A DNA stretch of 64,000 nucleotides from Mesorhizobium sp. WSM4904 (GCF_029674545.1 NZ_CP121354.1:2737001-2801000), one strand, 5' to 3'. Shown: positions 34,607 to 43,009, numbered from the stretch's first letter. Numbers and translations are program-made. Notes: a model not told the origin generated them from the letters alone.

Positions 34607-36219
34607 TTCTGATCCTCCAGAACCAGCTCGGCGCCTTTCCATCCGGTGAGGATCGAGGCGGCGTTGGTGTTGCCGGTGATGTTGTCGGGAAAGATCGACG
34701 CATCGATGACGCGCAGACCGCTCAACCCGTGCACCCGAAGCCTAGGATCGACGACGGCGCGCGAGGCGTCCGGACCCATGCGGCAGGTCGAAACCGGGTG
34801 ATAGACGGTGCCCGAGCGCTTCCTGAAATCCTGAATCAGATCGGCATCGGAAGTGATTGACGGACCAGGCAAAACCTCTTCCTCGATGATCTCGGCCATC
34901 GCCGGCATAGCGGCGATCTTGCGCACGAACTTCACCGCCGCCAGCATCTCGTCGACATCGGCGTTGGTGGAATAGGCGTTGGCCGTGATCTTGGGATAGT
35001 CGCGCGGATTCCTCGAGCGGATCATGATCTCGCCGCGGCTCGACGGGCGGCAGTTGGAAAGGCCGATGGAAAAGCCAGGCCATGGATCGGGCGTCAGGAT
35101 CGGGCGTTCGCCGCTCTTCGGAATGACGGTCGAGAATGCCTGGAAATAGAGCTGCATGTTCGGCCGCGCCATCGACGGGTCGGTGCGGAAGAAGCCGCCG
35201 GCATTGTTCATCGACAGCGACAGCGGGCCTGAGCGCAAGAGGATGTATTGCATGCCGACCAGCAGCTTGCCCCACCAGGGGCGCAGGATCTGGTTCAGCG
35301 TCGGCAGCTTGCCCTTGAAGGTGTAGTTGATGCCGACATGGTCCTGCAGGTTCGCACCGACATTGTCGTTGGCGCGGACGACCGGAATGTCGAGGCCGCC
35401 AAGCAGCGCCGACGGACCGACGCCGGAAAGCTGCAGCAATTGCGGCGAGTTGATCGAGCCGCCGGACAGGATGACTTCGCGGCCGGCGCGCGCGGTCTTG
35501 GTCTCGCCGTTCTGCTGATACTCGACGCCGACGGCGCGCTTGCCTTCGAACAGGATTCTCGTCGCCAGCGCGTTGGTCTCGACGCGGACGTTGCCGCGCT
35601 TCATCGCCGGGCGCAGGAAGGCGCGGGCGGCGGACATGCGGCGGCCGTTCCTGGTGGTGATCTGGTAGACGCCAACGCCTTCCTGGGTGGCGCCGTTGAA
35701 GTCCGGATTGAACGGCAGGCCGGCCTGCTGCGCGGCGGCCAGGTAGCGCTTGGTCAGCGGGTGAACGGCGTTCGAGCAATCGGTGACGTGCAAGGGGCCG
35801 CCGACACCGCGCCACTGGTCGGCGCCCGCCTCGTTGTCCTCCAGCGCCTTGAAGGCGGGCAGCAGGTCGTCATAGCTCCAGCCGGGATTGCCGGCGGCAG
35901 CCCAGGCGTCGAAATCTTCGCGCGCACCGCGGATGAAGACCATGGCGTTGATCGAGCTCGAGCCGCCGAGCAATTTGCCGCGCGGCCAGTGGTCGGCATT
36001 GTTGCTGAGGCCGGGATCGGGCTCGGCCTTGTAGTTCCAGTTGACGGCCCGATCGAAGAAGGTTTTGCCGTAGCCGAGCGGCATCTGGACATAGAAACGC
36101 CGGTCGCTGCCGCCCGCCTCCAGCACCAGCACCGAAAAGCGGCCCGAGGCCGAGAGCCTTTCCGCGACGACCGAGCCGGCCGATCCGGAGCCGACGATGA
36201 TGAAGTCATAGGTCTGCAT
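34603..36219 (-). CDS. GMC-family FAD oxidoreductase (choline dehydrogenase-like)
   Basis: The 538-residue flavoenzyme has the FAD-binding FIIVGSGSAGSVVAERLS, the first GMC signature HWPRGKLLGGSSSINAMVF, the second signature GGSINSPQLLQLSGVG and the C-terminal catalytic His/Asn region YHPVSTCRMG and NTNAASILTG. It oxidises an alcohol or sugar alcohol. It is the first gene of the coupled three-gene operon; there is no adjacent transporter or regulator, so the substrate is open. Confidence 0.92.
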   Translation of the reverse strand: MQTYDFIIVGSGSAGSVVAERLSASGRFSVLVLEAGGSDRRFYVQMPLGYGKTFFDRAVNWNYKAEPDPGLSNNADHWPRGKLLGGSSSINAMVFIRGAREDFDAWAAAGNPGWSYDDLLPAFKALEDNEAGADQWRGVGGPLHVTDCSNAVHPLTKRYLAAAQQAGLPFNPDFNGATQEGVGVYQITTRNGRRMSAARAFLRPAMKRGNVRVETNALATRILFEGKRAVGVEYQQNGETKTARAGREVILSGGSINSPQLLQLSGVGPSALLGGLDIPVVRANDNVGANLQDHVGINYTFKGKLPTLNQILRPWWGKLLVGMQYILLRSGPLSLSMNNAGGFFRTDPSMARPNMQLYFQAFSTVIPKSGERPILTPDPWPGFSIGLSNCRPSSRGEIMIRSRNPRDYPKITANAYSTNADVDEMLAAVKFVRKIAAMPAMAEIIEEEVLPGPSITSDADLIQDFRKRSGTVYHPVSTCRMGPDASRAVVDPRLRVHGLSGLRVIDASIFPDNITGNTNAASILTGWKGAELVLEDQK

Positions 36220-36411
36220 GATGCGCGGGCGGCTCCGAAAATCCGGCGCTTACCCTAGACATTGCGGGCTCACCGCGTCGCCGGGGCTTCCGGCATGGCT
36301 TGTGAAAAAAGCGACCGGTTGAGCGGCGCGCTTTTCGCTTTCAGCAAAGCTTGCGACATGGCGACCGCGTTGGTACGGGTTCAGGCGGAGCAGCGGTTGA
36401 AGGACCTTCTC

Positions 36412-36807
36412 ATGGTGCATTACGCGGACGGAAAGCCGCTCGGCGATCTGACATTGAGGACGCTCGCCATGCCTTCCGACGCCAATGCCGCCGGCGACAT
36501 TTTCGGCGGTTGGGTGATGGCGCAGATGGACCTTGCCTGCGGCATCCGCGCGGCCGAACGCGCCAAGGGCCGTGTGGTGACGGCGGCGGTGAGGGAGATG
36601 TCCTTCGCCAAGCCGATGAAGATCGGCGACACGCTGTGCATCTACACGCATGTCGAGCGCGTCGGACGCACCTCGATGACGCTCAAGGTCGAGGCATGGG
36701 CGCAGCGCTATCTCTCCGACCTGATGGAAAAGGTCACCCATGCCGATTTCGTCATGGTCGCGCTCGACGGTGAAGGCAAGCCGAAGCCGGTTCCCGCCGA
36801 AGGCTGA
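36412..36807 (+). CDS. Acyl-CoA thioesterase, YciA-like hotdog fold
   Basis: The protein contains a HotDog ACOT domain with the typical segment DLTLRTLAMPSDANAAGDIF, followed by GGWVMAQMDLACG, RVVTAAVREMSFAKPMKIGD and MTLKVEAWAQR. YciA-type enzymes hydrolyse a broad range of acyl-CoAs in the cytoplasm. From 36412 (AAGGA upstream) it has 131 residues, the usual YciA length; an in-frame ATG at 36358 would add 18 residues without a ribosome-binding site. Confidence 0.9.
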   Translation: MVHYADGKPLGDLTLRTLAMPSDANAAGDIFGGWVMAQMDLACGIRAAERAKGRVVTAAVREMSFAKPMKIGDTLCIYTHVERVGRTSMTLKVEAWAQRYLSDLMEKVTHADFVMVALDGEGKPKPVPAEG

Positions 36808-36923
36808 CGCGAGCCGATTCTCCCAGTTCCGGGATATTTGTAACAACGTCCGCGCGGGCGATGCGCTTCGCGACATCCAAGGTTGCCTTCACACCCGATT
36901 CTGCGGGCGGTGGAGGGAAGACA

Positions 36924-37127
36924 ATGCGTCAACACATGCTGAACGGCTGGCTGGTGGCAGCCCTCCTCGCCCTGGTCTGTCTGCTCGGCATAACCGCCTA
37001 TGCCGAAATCAAAGAAGACCTCCCGCGTGTCGCCTGCTTGCACGGCAGCGCAGATGTCTGGGAGCCGGCCGCGAAGTGCGGAATCTGCAGCCCAAGGCCT
37101 TGTGACGGCCTCGCGCCAAGGGCCTGA
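36924..37127 (+). CDS. Small secreted or membrane protein
   Basis: A 67-residue frame has a good ribosome-binding site (TGGAGGGAAGACA before the ATG), a hydrophobic segment (LVAALLALVCLLGITAYA) that could be a signal peptide, and a Cys-containing tail (VACLHG, KCGICSPRPC). I recognise no family, and the short length makes this uncertain. Confidence 0.5.
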   Translation: MRQHMLNGWLVAALLALVCLLGITAYAEIKEDLPRVACLHGSADVWEPAAKCGICSPRPCDGLAPRA

Positions 37128-37285
37128 ATGCGTTCCGTCGGAACCCGGCTGTCGTCGTCAGGGCTCACCGCGCGTTGGATCGGCATCGAGCGCCAACAAA
37201 AGAAGTCGGTAGGTCGTTCAGAAGCAGTCGGAAGTTGAGCCGCGAGCCTGCCGCGATGCCTTGAACCCCCTGTGTCGCAAGGCTT

Positions 37286-37654
37286 TCAGGCTTTCTGGCG
37301 GTCGAATTTCGCGCGCGCTGCTTGCACACGACTGGTGTTCTTGCGCGCCCATTCGCCAAGCGCGCCGACCGGCACCAGCAGCTCGTGACCAAGCTCGGTC
37401 AGCTCGTAATCGACACGCGGCGGAATGGTGGGAAACACCTCTCGCGTGACAAAGCCGTCACGCTCCAGACCGCGCAGGGTGGTGGTCAGCATCTTCTGTG
37501 AAATGCCGCCGACGGCGGTACGCAATTCATTGAAGCGCATTGCTCCGCCGCCCAGCTTTCCGACCACCAGAACGGTCCATTTGTCGCCGACCCTTTGCAG
37601 GATTTCCGACACGGCCCGGCAGTCCTCGGTGTTGTGCGGGTGCCTCAGTAACAA
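37286..37654 (-). CDS. HxlR-family transcriptional regulator
   Basis: The 122 residues form one winged-helix domain of the HxlR/YodB type: EDCRAVSEILQRVGDKWTVL, MRFNELRTAVGGISQKMLTT and a wing FPTIPPRVDYELTELG. An early Cys (C12, in EDCRAV) matches the redox-sensing Cys of YodB-type proteins. The TTG start at 37654 has AAGGAGG upstream. It is divergent from an FMN-reductase gene and probably controls it in response to quinone or electrophile stress, as known for such pairs. Confidence 0.9.
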   Translation of the reverse strand: MLLRHPHNTEDCRAVSEILQRVGDKWTVLVVGKLGGGAMRFNELRTAVGGISQKMLTTTLRGLERDGFVTREVFPTIPPRVDYELTELGHELLVPVGALGEWARKNTSRVQAARAKFDRQKA

Positions 37655-37701
37655 AAATGTGCCTCCTTGCGTGTGGCTTTGTCAGTATCACATATAGCGC
37701 C

Positions 37702-37718
37702 GGTATCCAAACGATACC
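37702..37718. promoter_or_regulatory. Candidate HxlR operator
   Basis: GGTATC (37702-37707) and GATACC (37713-37718) are a perfect inverted repeat with a five-base spacer between the divergent HxlR and reductase genes. It lies 27-43 bases before the reductase ATG. Confidence 0.45.
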
Positions 37719-37744
37719 AGAAATTCCCGCAAGGAGAGCCCCTT

Positions 37745-38350
37745 ATGTCCAAGCCCAAAATCGCCATCGTCGTCGGTTCGACACGCGCCGCCCGCTTCGC
37801 CGACGTGCCGACGCAGTGGATCGGCAAGATCGCCAAGGCGCATGCCGATATCGATGTCGAAGTCGTCGATCTGCGCGACTTCCCGCTGCCCTTCTTCGAC
37901 GAGGTCGCATCGTCCGCCTGGGCGCCGTCGCAGAACGAAGTGGCGCAGCGCTGGCAGAAGAAGGTCGCCGAGTTCGATGGCTTCATCTTCACCGCCGCCG
38001 AATACAATCACGGCCCGACCGCCGTTCTGAAGAACGCCATCGACTACGCCGCCAATGAATGGAACAAGAAGCCGGCCGGTTTCGTCGGCTACGGCAGCGT
38101 CGGCGGCTCGCGCGCCGTCGAGCAGCTCCGGCTGCATGCCGTCGAGCTGCAGATGGCGCCGGTCAAGTCGGCCGTCCACATCGCCTGGGGCGATTTCCTG
38201 GCCGTCCGCCAGGGCGAAAAGAAGCTGGAGGACATCGAGCACCTGAACCAGGCGGCCGCGGCGCTCGTCAACGACGTTGCCTGGTGGGCCAAGGTCCTGA
38301 AGGCGGCTCGCGCGGCCGATGCGATTGACGCCGAAGCCAAGGCGGCTTGA
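37745..38350 (+). CDS. NADPH-dependent FMN reductase family protein
   Basis: A 201-residue flavodoxin-fold protein with IAIVVGSTRAARFADVP (FMN phosphate loop), EYNHGPTAVLKNAIDY and FVGYGSVGGSRAVEQLR typical of azoreductase/quinone-reductase members of this family. It likely reduces quinones, azo compounds or flavin with NAD(P)H. AAGGAGAGCCCCTT precedes the ATG. It is divergent from the HxlR gene and followed by a terminator. Confidence 0.92.
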   Translation: MSKPKIAIVVGSTRAARFADVPTQWIGKIAKAHADIDVEVVDLRDFPLPFFDEVASSAWAPSQNEVAQRWQKKVAEFDGFIFTAAEYNHGPTAVLKNAIDYAANEWNKKPAGFVGYGSVGGSRAVEQLRLHAVELQMAPVKSAVHIAWGDFLAVRQGEKKLEDIEHLNQAAAALVNDVAWWAKVLKAARAADAIDAEAKAA

Positions 38351-38382
38351 GCCGGCACCATCTTCCCAAGATACTGTTCCCG

Positions 38383-38415
38383 AAGGGGCGGCGCTTGCGC
38401 CGCCCCTTTCAATTT
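38383..38415 (+). terminator. Intrinsic terminator of the reductase gene
   Basis: AAGGGGCGGC (38383-38392) pairs with GCCGCCCCTT (38399-38408) around GCTTGC and is followed by TCAATTT. Confidence 0.65.
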
Positions 38416-38584
38416 GCGGAACTCGAACTGCTTGTCTTGCTTGGATCCTTGGATTGATCCCTTTAAGCCGTCCTGCGTTCGGCCGGACTACGTTTCCTTG
38501 CGGTCACTTGACCGCTCGGAACGGCGCGTTAGGTGTAGGCCCGAATCCGCCGAAGACGAACACACCACAGTCGTGGAGAGCGAA

Positions 38585-38950
38585 ATGCCTTGGCTTGGCA
38601 GATGGCGCAATCAGTATGGGTCCGTCCTCGACATCACCGGCGAGGACGGCGGCCGGATCGAAGGCGCGTTTCGCACGGCGCTCGAAGACAGCAGCTTCTA
38701 TGGACAGACCGTGCCGATATTCGGCATCGCGCATGGCGACGTGATTGGAATAACGGCCGCCGGTGAGGGTACGGCCGGCCCCGCCGCAGTGAGCTACACT
38801 GGCATATTGCGGGACGGCAAATTGGAGACGATGTGGCTGACAGTGGCAGGCAGCACCATCACCGGCAAGGAGGGCGAAACCGCTTCCCGCAAACAGGTAG
38901 GAACCTGGCGTGCCTTCGGCACCAGCCTCGACACCTTTGTCCGAGAATAG
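38585..38950 (+). CDS. Avidin-like protein
   Basis: The 121-residue protein resembles the avidin/streptavidin barrel: start GRWRNQYGSVLDITG aligns with streptavidin GTWYNQLGSTFIVTA, ETMWLTVAGS with the strand containing Trp108, and GTWRAFGTSLDTFVRE with the Trp120-to-Asp128 end. Biotin-contact residues matching by eye are Asn23, Ser27, Trp108, Trp120 and Asp128; Tyr43, Ser45, Trp79 and Trp92 appear changed to Phe, Thr, Ile and Tyr. No signal peptide is seen. The ATG has GGAGAGCGAA upstream. Biotin affinity cannot be judged from this. It stands alone. Confidence 0.75.
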   Translation: MPWLGRWRNQYGSVLDITGEDGGRIEGAFRTALEDSSFYGQTVPIFGIAHGDVIGITAAGEGTAGPAAVSYTGILRDGKLETMWLTVAGSTITGKEGETASRKQVGTWRAFGTSLDTFVRE

Positions 38951-39261
38951 CCAAGCTAGCAGGCCTCGAGTGCCTCGCCAGGAAGCGGCGCAAGCCGTTG
39001 CTGCCCGGCGCCGCTCTGATCGCGATCGCTGCCGCCACGCATCGAGACTGCCGGCGAGGGCGTGGACCCGCGCCTCCTGGGAAGCTGCGTGACGGCGCCG
39101 CTATTTGTCTCCGACCGGTCTTTCTGCGGTTATGCCGTATATGTGGCGATCGATGCCAGGCTGGCCGCGCCGTTGCCGGATGGGCTTTCGTTCGAGGCCG
39201 GCAAGGTCGTGCTGGTGCCCTGATTGCCACGTTCGATCAGATTTTTCGGAGTCCTTTCGCT
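38951..39261. other. Gap between the avidin-like gene and the ABC genes
   Basis: No intact gene is seen in these 311 bases. A fragment with alcohol-dehydrogenase character fills 39020-39223. The rest shows no clear signal. Confidence 0.45.
39020..39223 (+). pseudogene. Remnant of an MDR-type (zinc) alcohol/quinone reductase
   Basis: A 67-codon frame without a good start encodes GEGVDPRLLGSCVTAPLF and CGYAVYVAIDARLAAPLPDG, close to the end of the catalytic domain in medium-chain dehydrogenases (compare GGYAEYV...PLPDGLSFEQGA). It then stops at LVP instead of entering the nucleotide-binding domain. It looks like a decayed, internal piece. Short similarity makes this tentative. Confidence 0.4.
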
Positions 39262-39933
39262 TCACGCGATCTTGCCGTCCACGATATGGATGCGGCGCTG
39301 CATGCGCGCGGCCATGTCCAGGTCGTGCGTCACGGCGACCACCGCCTTGCCGCGCTCATGCACCAGGTTCTGCAGTATTTCGAACACCTGCTCGGAACTC
39401 TTGCTGTCAAGGCTTCCGGTCGGCTCGTCGGCGAGGATAAGCGGGGGGTCATTGGCGAGCGCGCGCGCCACCGCGACCCGCTGGCGCTGGCCACCTGACA
39501 ACTGATCTGGCCGTCGGTCGAGATGCTCACTCAGTCCAAGCGAGCCGAGCAGATCGCTGGCGCGCTCGTGCATCTCGCCTCTCGCGAGCAGGCCCAGCTT
39601 GCGCATCGGGATCTCGACGTTTTCGCGCACGGTGAACTCCGGCAGCAGAAAATGGAACTGGAACACGAAGCCCATCATCTCGAGCCGTGTTCTGGCGCGT
39701 TCCTTTTCGTCCATAGGACCACTGTCACGGCCGGTGATCGTGAGCCGACCTGAAGTCGGCCGGTCGAGAAGGCCGAGCAGGTAAAGCAGTGACGATTTCC
39801 CTGAGCCGGACGGACCGGTGATGGCAACGAATTCCTTCTCGTCGATCCGAAGAGAAACGTCCTTGACGAGCGTCACCGGCACCGTCTCCGGTAGAATTCG
39901 GGTCAGCCTCTCGGTCTCTATCAGCGTGCTCAT
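39262..39933 (-). CDS. ABC transporter ATP-binding subunit, LolD/MacB type
   Basis: The 223-residue ATPase has GPSGSGKSS (Walker A), FQFHFLLPEFTV (Q loop), LSGGQRQRVAVARAL (signature), LILADEPTGSLD (Walker B) and the switch His in VVAVTHDLDMA. Its start overlaps the permease stop by four bases. With the permease and adaptor it should power a MacAB-like exporter or mechanotransmission complex, with the ATPase as a separate subunit. The substrate is unknown. Confidence 0.93.
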   Translation of the reverse strand: MSTLIETERLTRILPETVPVTLVKDVSLRIDEKEFVAITGPSGSGKSSLLYLLGLLDRPTSGRLTITGRDSGPMDEKERARTRLEMMGFVFQFHFLLPEFTVRENVEIPMRKLGLLARGEMHERASDLLGSLGLSEHLDRRPDQLSGGQRQRVAVARALANDPPLILADEPTGSLDSKSSEQVFEILQNLVHERGKAVVAVTHDLDMAARMQRRIHIVDGKIA

Positions 39934-41171
39934 GTCGCGCCCCTGATGATGTCGACCGGGTTTTGCCTCGCCGCCCGCCGCGCCGGCAGAAAGCCGGCCA
40001 CCGCCGCCGAGCCGACCGCGAAGACCGAGGCGATGATGTAGTGCAGCGCGTTCCAGGCGATCGGCAGATGCGTCATCTCCCGGCCGGCAGCGGCGATCTT
40101 GAAGCTCACCAGCGACAGCGCATAGACCAGGGCGAAGCCGAGCAGGCAGCCGAGCGCCGAGCCGCCGGCGCCGATCGCCACGCCTTCAAGCAGGAACAGC
40201 CGCCGCATATCCGCTTCCGGGAAGCCGAGCGACTTCATGATGGCGATGTCGCGCGTCTTCTCGTGGGTGATGGTGGAGATGATGTTGAAGATGCCGAAGC
40301 CCGCGACCAGCATGATGGCGCCGACCACGGTATACATGATGACGTTGCGGATGACGAAGGCCTGCAGGATCGCTTCGTTGGCCTCTTGCCAGGCCACGGC
40401 CTTGTAGCCGAGCTCTGCCTCAGCGCGGTGCGCCACCAGCGGCGCGCGGTTCGGATCGTCGAGCTTGACCCGGATCTCGTTGATGACGTTCGGCCGCTCC
40501 GCAAGGATCTGGGCGTTTTTCAATAGAATGTAGGCCTCGCCCTCGTCACGCGCGGTCGTGCCGGTGTGGAACAGGCCTGTAATCTTGAAGTTGCGCGTCT
40601 GCCCCTCCGACGACACCGCCGTTATCGTGTCGCCAAGCCCGGCACCGAGCCTGCTCGCCATTGTGTCGCCTATCAGCACGTTGTTTCCGCCCGCGGCCAG
40701 CGCCGCAAAATTGCCGGCGACGAAGTCATCCACGATCGGCGACACGCCGCGCTCGCGCGCCGGTTCGATGCCGATGATGGCGGCACCGGTCTCACGGCTT
40801 GAATAGCGCATCACGCCCTGTGTCTTTAGGCTGACAGCGAACCGTCCAGGTATCCAGCTTTCGAGCCATGCGATGGCTTCGGTCGGATTGATGATGCCTC
40901 GGCGGTCGTCGCGTGGCCTAAGCCCCGATATGGCAACGGCATCGAACACGTCCTCGACAGGCTGGCGGCGAGCAACGCGCTGCTCGTCTGTCATGTCGAC
41001 ATGCGGCATGGTGTCGACGAGCTGCCTGACGAAATCGTCCTGCCCGCCTTGCATGAGCGCGGCCATGGCGACCGAGAAGCCGACGCCGACCGCCACCCCG
41101 ATCAACGCCACCAGCGTCTGGCGGCCGCGGCCGGCGATATGCGTGACGGCGATGTCGAGGATCAGCGGCAT
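39930..41171 (-). CDS. ABC transporter permease, FtsX/MacB type
   Basis: The 413 residues have one N-terminal membrane helix (about 14-36, LVALIGVAVGVGFSVAMAAL), a large periplasmic MacB-PCD-like domain (about 37-280) and three C-terminal helices, the FtsX layout. THEKTRDIAIMKSLGFPEAD matches the coupling region that contacts the ATPase. It overlaps the ATPase gene by four bases and follows the adaptor by six, so all three are one operon. Confidence 0.92.
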   Translation of the reverse strand: MPLILDIAVTHIAGRGRQTLVALIGVAVGVGFSVAMAALMQGGQDDFVRQLVDTMPHVDMTDEQRVARRQPVEDVFDAVAISGLRPRDDRRGIINPTEAIAWLESWIPGRFAVSLKTQGVMRYSSRETGAAIIGIEPARERGVSPIVDDFVAGNFAALAAGGNNVLIGDTMASRLGAGLGDTITAVSSEGQTRNFKITGLFHTGTTARDEGEAYILLKNAQILAERPNVINEIRVKLDDPNRAPLVAHRAEAELGYKAVAWQEANEAILQAFVIRNVIMYTVVGAIMLVAGFGIFNIISTITHEKTRDIAIMKSLGFPEADMRRLFLLEGVAIGAGGSALGCLLGFALVYALSLVSFKIAAAGREMTHLPIAWNALHYIIASVFAVGSAAVAGFLPARRAARQNPVDIIRGAT

Positions 41172-41177
41172 CTCGCC

Positions 41178-42185
41178 TCACGTGTCTTTCTCGGTGATCT
41201 TCACACGCGTCCCATCCTTGAGGTCGGCTGGGTAGGGCGAGACGATGCGATCCTGCTCGCCGACGCCGGACAGCACCTCGACGCCCTTCACGCCGCGAAT
41301 ACCGGCGCGTATCTCGCGCTTATGCGCCCTGTCGCCTTCGACCACGACGACATCGTTTCCCTGAACCGCGGCGGAGGGAACCAGCAGCGCGTTTCTGGCC
41401 ACGCGAGTGACGATGTTGACATCGGTCGACATGCCGATCCTGAGCGGCGTGTCGTCCGGCAGGCGGAAGTAAACCCGATACGTCTTCGTCACCGGGTCGC
41501 CCTTGGGGGTGATCCGGTCGACGACCGCTTCCAGGTTCCGGCCCGGGAAGGCGTCGGCTCTTAGCAGCGTCCGCTGGCCAACCTCGACGCGTGGAATATC
41601 TTCCTCGTTGACCTCGGCGACCACGAGCAGCGGCCGCGGTTCGCCGATCCAGAACAATATGGTGCCGAGTTCGGCGACCTCACCCACCTCACCGTCCTCC
41701 CTCAGCACGACGCCCGGGCTCGGCGCGCGCAATATGTAGGTTTCGAGGCGTGCTTTCTGCGCAGCGATCAGCGCTTCGATCTGAGACAGTTCGCTGCGCG
41801 CTTGATCCAGCGCCTGCTGGCTCGCAGCGTTTTTTTCCGCGAGCACCGTCTGGCGCTGGAATTCCTGTTCGGCCAGGGCCCGACGCGCCTCGAGCTCGCC
41901 GAGAGCGGCCTTGACCTCGCTATCGTCGAGCCGGGCAAGCACGTCGCCGCGCTCGACTCGCGAATCCTCGCAGTCGCACCGCTCGACAATTCTCTCGCGG
42001 ACCACGGGCGCCACCTTTGCCCAGGTCCTCGGCTCTACCGAGCCGCTGGCATAGACGATCTCCGCCGCGTCGCCGCGTCTGGCCGTCACCACCGAGATCG
42101 GCGTCGGCTGCAGCATATACCAAGTCGCGGCGGTCGCAGCCGCTGCGGCGACGACGATGCCTGAAATCCAGCGTCTAAAGCGCAT
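41178..42185 (-). CDS. Periplasmic adaptor subunit (MacA/HlyD-like)
   Basis: The 335-residue protein has an N-terminal anchor (WISGIVVAAAAATAATWYML), a biotinyl-lipoyl-like domain, a helical hairpin (about 85-150, heptads in EARRALAEQEFQRQTVLAEK) and a beta-barrel domain with RVYFRLPDDTPLRIGMSTDV. In the lipoyl-like half the usual VxEGDxV loop reads ERCDCEDSRVERG, with a CxC pair not typical of MacA. The ATG at 42185 follows GAGGAGCGCTTC. The start faces the TetR gene, with the operator palindrome between them. Confidence 0.9.
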   Translation of the reverse strand: MRFRRWISGIVVAAAAATAATWYMLQPTPISVVTARRGDAAEIVYASGSVEPRTWAKVAPVVRERIVERCDCEDSRVERGDVLARLDDSEVKAALGELEARRALAEQEFQRQTVLAEKNAASQQALDQARSELSQIEALIAAQKARLETYILRAPSPGVVLREDGEVGEVAELGTILFWIGEPRPLLVVAEVNEEDIPRVEVGQRTLLRADAFPGRNLEAVVDRITPKGDPVTKTYRVYFRLPDDTPLRIGMSTDVNIVTRVARNALLVPSAAVQGNDVVVVEGDRAHKREIRAGIRGVKGVEVLSGVGEQDRIVSPYPADLKDGTRVKITEKDT

Positions 42186-42220
42186 GAAGCGCTCCTCTTT
42201 CAAGGGCGGACCCATATCGT

Positions 42221-42239
42221 TAGACCGACCGTCGGTCTA
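42221..42239. promoter_or_regulatory. Perfect TetR-type operator palindrome
   Basis: TAGACCGAC (42221-42229) and GTCGGTCTA (42231-42239) are exact inverted repeats around one C. The site lies 36-54 bases upstream of the adaptor start and 78-96 bases before the TetR start, so it can control both divergent units. Confidence 0.7.
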
Positions 42240-42316
42240 TACTATTTGAAACGTATTGACAGCGGAGGCGTTCCCGCCTGTCGATCACGCCTTCAGTAAC
42301 GTTCGAGGGAACCGAA

Positions 42317-43009
42317 TTGGCCAGAGTGATAAAGTCGCCGGAAGTGCGCTCCGCCGAGCTTCTCGACTGTGCCCAGCGACTGTTCTTCCAGCGTGGTTAC
42401 GACGACACGACGGTCAACGACATCATACGCGAGGCCGGTCTGTCGAAGGGGGCGTTCTACCACTACTTCGCCTCCAAGGAGGCACTGCTGGAAGCGCTCG
42501 CGGCGCGGATCGCGCGCGAGAGTCTCACCGAACTCGAGCCCATGCTGGAAGATCCTTCGCTCGATGCCATCGGCCGGCTCAACGCGCTTTTTTCCGGATC
42601 GCAGCGGCTCAACGTCGAGTTGGCCCCGCAGCTCCGGAAAACTTTCGCCGTGGTTTTTCGGCCGGAAAACGTCGTGCTCTTCCACAGGATCGACGAGGCC
42701 GCCAGGGAGCTCGCTTTGCCGATGATCGCACGCCTCCTGAGGAAGGGCAGTGAAGAAGGTACTTTCGAGGTGCCCGATCCGATTGCATTCGCCGACATGC
42801 TCCTTCAGATCAGGCTGATCTTCCGGGACGTGATGCATCGTGCGCTGCGCCAGGCCGAAGGAGGCGATCTCGAGGAAGCCGCGCACCTGCTCGAGGAGCG
42901 GCTGCGGATCTACGGCATCGCGGTTGACCGCTTGCTCAAGCTGCCTGACGGGACGATCGAAGCAGTTGAGCCTGGTTTCGGCCGAGCATTCCTGGGGGAG
43001 AAGTCCTGA
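42317..43009 (+). CDS. TetR-family transcriptional regulator
   Basis: The 230 residues begin with a TetR HTH domain: SAELLDCAQRLFFQRGYDDT, then TVNDIIREAGLSKGAFYHYF, the recognition helix. The C-terminal ligand-binding half is helical. The TTG at 42317 is preceded by GAGGGA. It is divergent from the MacAB-like exporter operon, and the perfect palindrome between them suggests that it represses that operon and possibly itself. The inducer is unknown. Confidence 0.92.
   Translation: MARVIKSPEVRSAELLDCAQRLFFQRGYDDTTVNDIIREAGLSKGAFYHYFASKEALLEALAARIARESLTELEPMLEDPSLDAIGRLNALFSGSQRLNVELAPQLRKTFAVVFRPENVVLFHRIDEAARELALPMIARLLRKGSEEGTFEVPDPIAFADMLLQIRLIFRDVMHRALRQAEGGDLEEAAHLLEERLRIYGIAVDRLLKLPDGTIEAVEPGFGRAFLGEKS

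Noticed and set aside
32472..34703. A 743-codon fusion of the enolase-superfamily and dehydrogenase genes
   Set aside because: Its first part reads the enolase-type gene in a wrong frame; only the part from 33395 is coding.
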